Shown here: one piece after another, positions 5,358 to 5,943 of the stretch
Position numbering within the stretch: the stretch's first letter is position 1
Layout: each line of letters begins with the position of its first letter
From: Kouleothrix aurantiaca
Lineage (GTDB): Bacteria > Chloroflexota > Chloroflexia > Chloroflexales > Roseiflexaceae
Direction: 5' to 3'
NCBI GenBank assembly: GCA_001399705.1
Contig: LJCR01000163.1
Location: forward strand, 1 to 5,943
Length of the DNA stretch: 5,943 bases
The notes under the pieces: generated by a model
The model's database searches: none
What the model was told of the DNA's origin: nothing
The model's input: the letters and a program-made list of their open reading frames with translations, nothing else
Made by a program: the position numbers and the translations under genes

Positions 5358-5927
5358 CTACGAGTCTAAAGAGCTGGACGGAAGCACTCGCTCCATCCGG
5401 CTCTTTGTCTTTACTGGCTCCGGCCACACAGCGTCGACGAGCGCCGCCACCGTCGCCAGCGCGGCACCCTGCTCAGGCGTCGCGCCGTCGCGAGCAGCCG
5501 CCAGGGCCTGCCGCACATCAGTGGGAGAACGACCATCAAGGATCGCGTCGAGCTGCCGCTCGGACAGCACGACGCGGCCTGGCCGCGTGCGCGGAGGTTG
5601 GGGCTCCTGGCCGGCGAGTTTCTCGGCGAGCGCCGCCGCAGCGGCTCGGAGCGTTTCCGCGGTGACCTGTTTCCCAAGGTAGTGGCTGCTGCGTTTGCCG
5701 GCCGCATAGCCGCGCGCCACCCAGTACGACCCGCCGCGTGAGCGCGTCTCGCGGATCACCAGGAACGGCACGTTCACACCGATTACCTTGAACGCATGCG
5801 CGCGGGCCAGCCAGGCATTCCAGGCGTCGCTGTCAAGGGAGATTGGGGCAGTTGCGTCATCGCGCAGCTCGCCGCGCAGGAGGTCGACCACAGGCTGGGG
5901 GGCGGCGGGGGAGGCATCACGATCCAT
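5358..5927 (-). CDS. Stand-alone protein with the N-terminal domain of chloroflexotal MalT/LuxR-type regulators
   Basis: The 189-residue protein starts at ATG 5927, six bases after GAGGA (5938-5934). Residues about 28-105 (ISLDSDAWNAWLARAHAF, then RSRGGSYWVARGYAAGKR, then SSHYLGKQVTAETL) match a domain I know from the start of many large MalT/LuxR-like ATPase regulators in Chloroflexota, with the signature 'G-x-W/Y-W-x-A-x-x-x-x-x-GK-x-x-x-x-YLGK-x-x-x-x-T-x-x-x-L'. The same strand pattern recalls arm-type DNA-binding domains of integrases, so DNA binding is a reasonable inference. Here the ATPase, TPR and LuxR-HTH parts of MalT proteins are absent. A Pro/Arg linker (about 107-117) leads instead to a helical segment (VVLSERQLDAILDGRSPTDV, then EQGAALATVAALVDAV) of unknown role. 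It could be a small accessory-region regulator. The stop is at 5358 and no clear terminator follows. Confidence 0.75.
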   Translation of the reverse strand: MDRDASPAAPQPVVDLLRGELRDDATAPISLDSDAWNAWLARAHAFKVIGVNVPFLVIRETRSRGGSYWVARGYAAGKRSSHYLGKQVTAETLRAAAAALAEKLAGQEPQPPRTRPGRVVLSERQLDAILDGRSPTDVRQALAAARDGATPEQGAALATVAALVDAVWPEPVKTKSRMERVLPSSSLDS

Positions 5928-5933
5928 AACATA

Positions 5934-5938
5934 TCCTC
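5934..5938 (-). promoter_or_regulatory. Ribosome binding site for the MalT-N-domain gene
   Basis: GAGGA on the minus strand lies six bases before ATG 5927, at the window edge. It supports that ATG as the true start. Confidence 0.6.
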
Positions 5939-5943
5939 AACAC

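Noticed and set aside
5290..5682. Plus-strand 130-codon frame near the right end
   Set aside because: It lies opposite the recognised MalT-domain gene, and its product is mostly Ser/Ala/Arg.

Overview
The window is GC-rich bacterial DNA with short intergenic gaps. The best taxonomic hint is the last gene (minus strand, 5358-5927). Its N-terminal half matches the short domain that opens many MalT/LuxR-type regulators in Chloroflexota (Kouleothrix, Ktedonobacter and relatives), so a chloroflexotal genome or plasmid is my best guess. That guess rests on remembered family patterns, not on a search.

Left half, plus strand (1-3738): a compact operon-like run. It holds the 3' end of a gene with a Cys-rich tail (3-182), an unrecognised 174-residue protein (179-703), two tandem paralogous N6-methyltransferase-like proteins (703-1827 and 1824-2936) and a polytopic membrane protein (2971-3738). 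The first four genes are joined by stop/start overlaps (TTGA, TGATG, ATGA), so they are probably translated together. Both methyltransferase-like proteins carry the HsdM-type FFTP element and the SAM-binding motif (D-x-x-C-G-S-G). They share identical internal spacing, but neither has a recognisable catalytic (N/D/S)PP(Y/F/W) motif. I would call them a diverged pair from a mobile-element-associated methylase family, possibly non-catalytic.

Right half, minus strand (3800-5943), converging on the first operon: from right to left, a stand-alone protein with the MalT-type N-terminal domain (5927-5358), a small Cys-rich protein (5301-4975), a good sigma70-like promoter (4945-4973), a small protein with an AbrB-like C-terminus and a probable frameshift (4934-4506), and an unrecognised 226-residue protein (4480-3800). 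That last gene has visibly lower GC than its neighbours. Together with the damaged upstream gene, this suggests an acquired accessory region.

No tRNA, rRNA, CRISPR array, insertion sequence or long repeat was seen. The gaps at 3739-3799, 4901-4974 and 5302-5357 are short, and only 4901-4974 holds a recognisable signal. The most interesting unit is the coupled operon with two catalytic-motif-less methyltransferase paralogues followed by a membrane protein. Its function cannot be read from this window alone.
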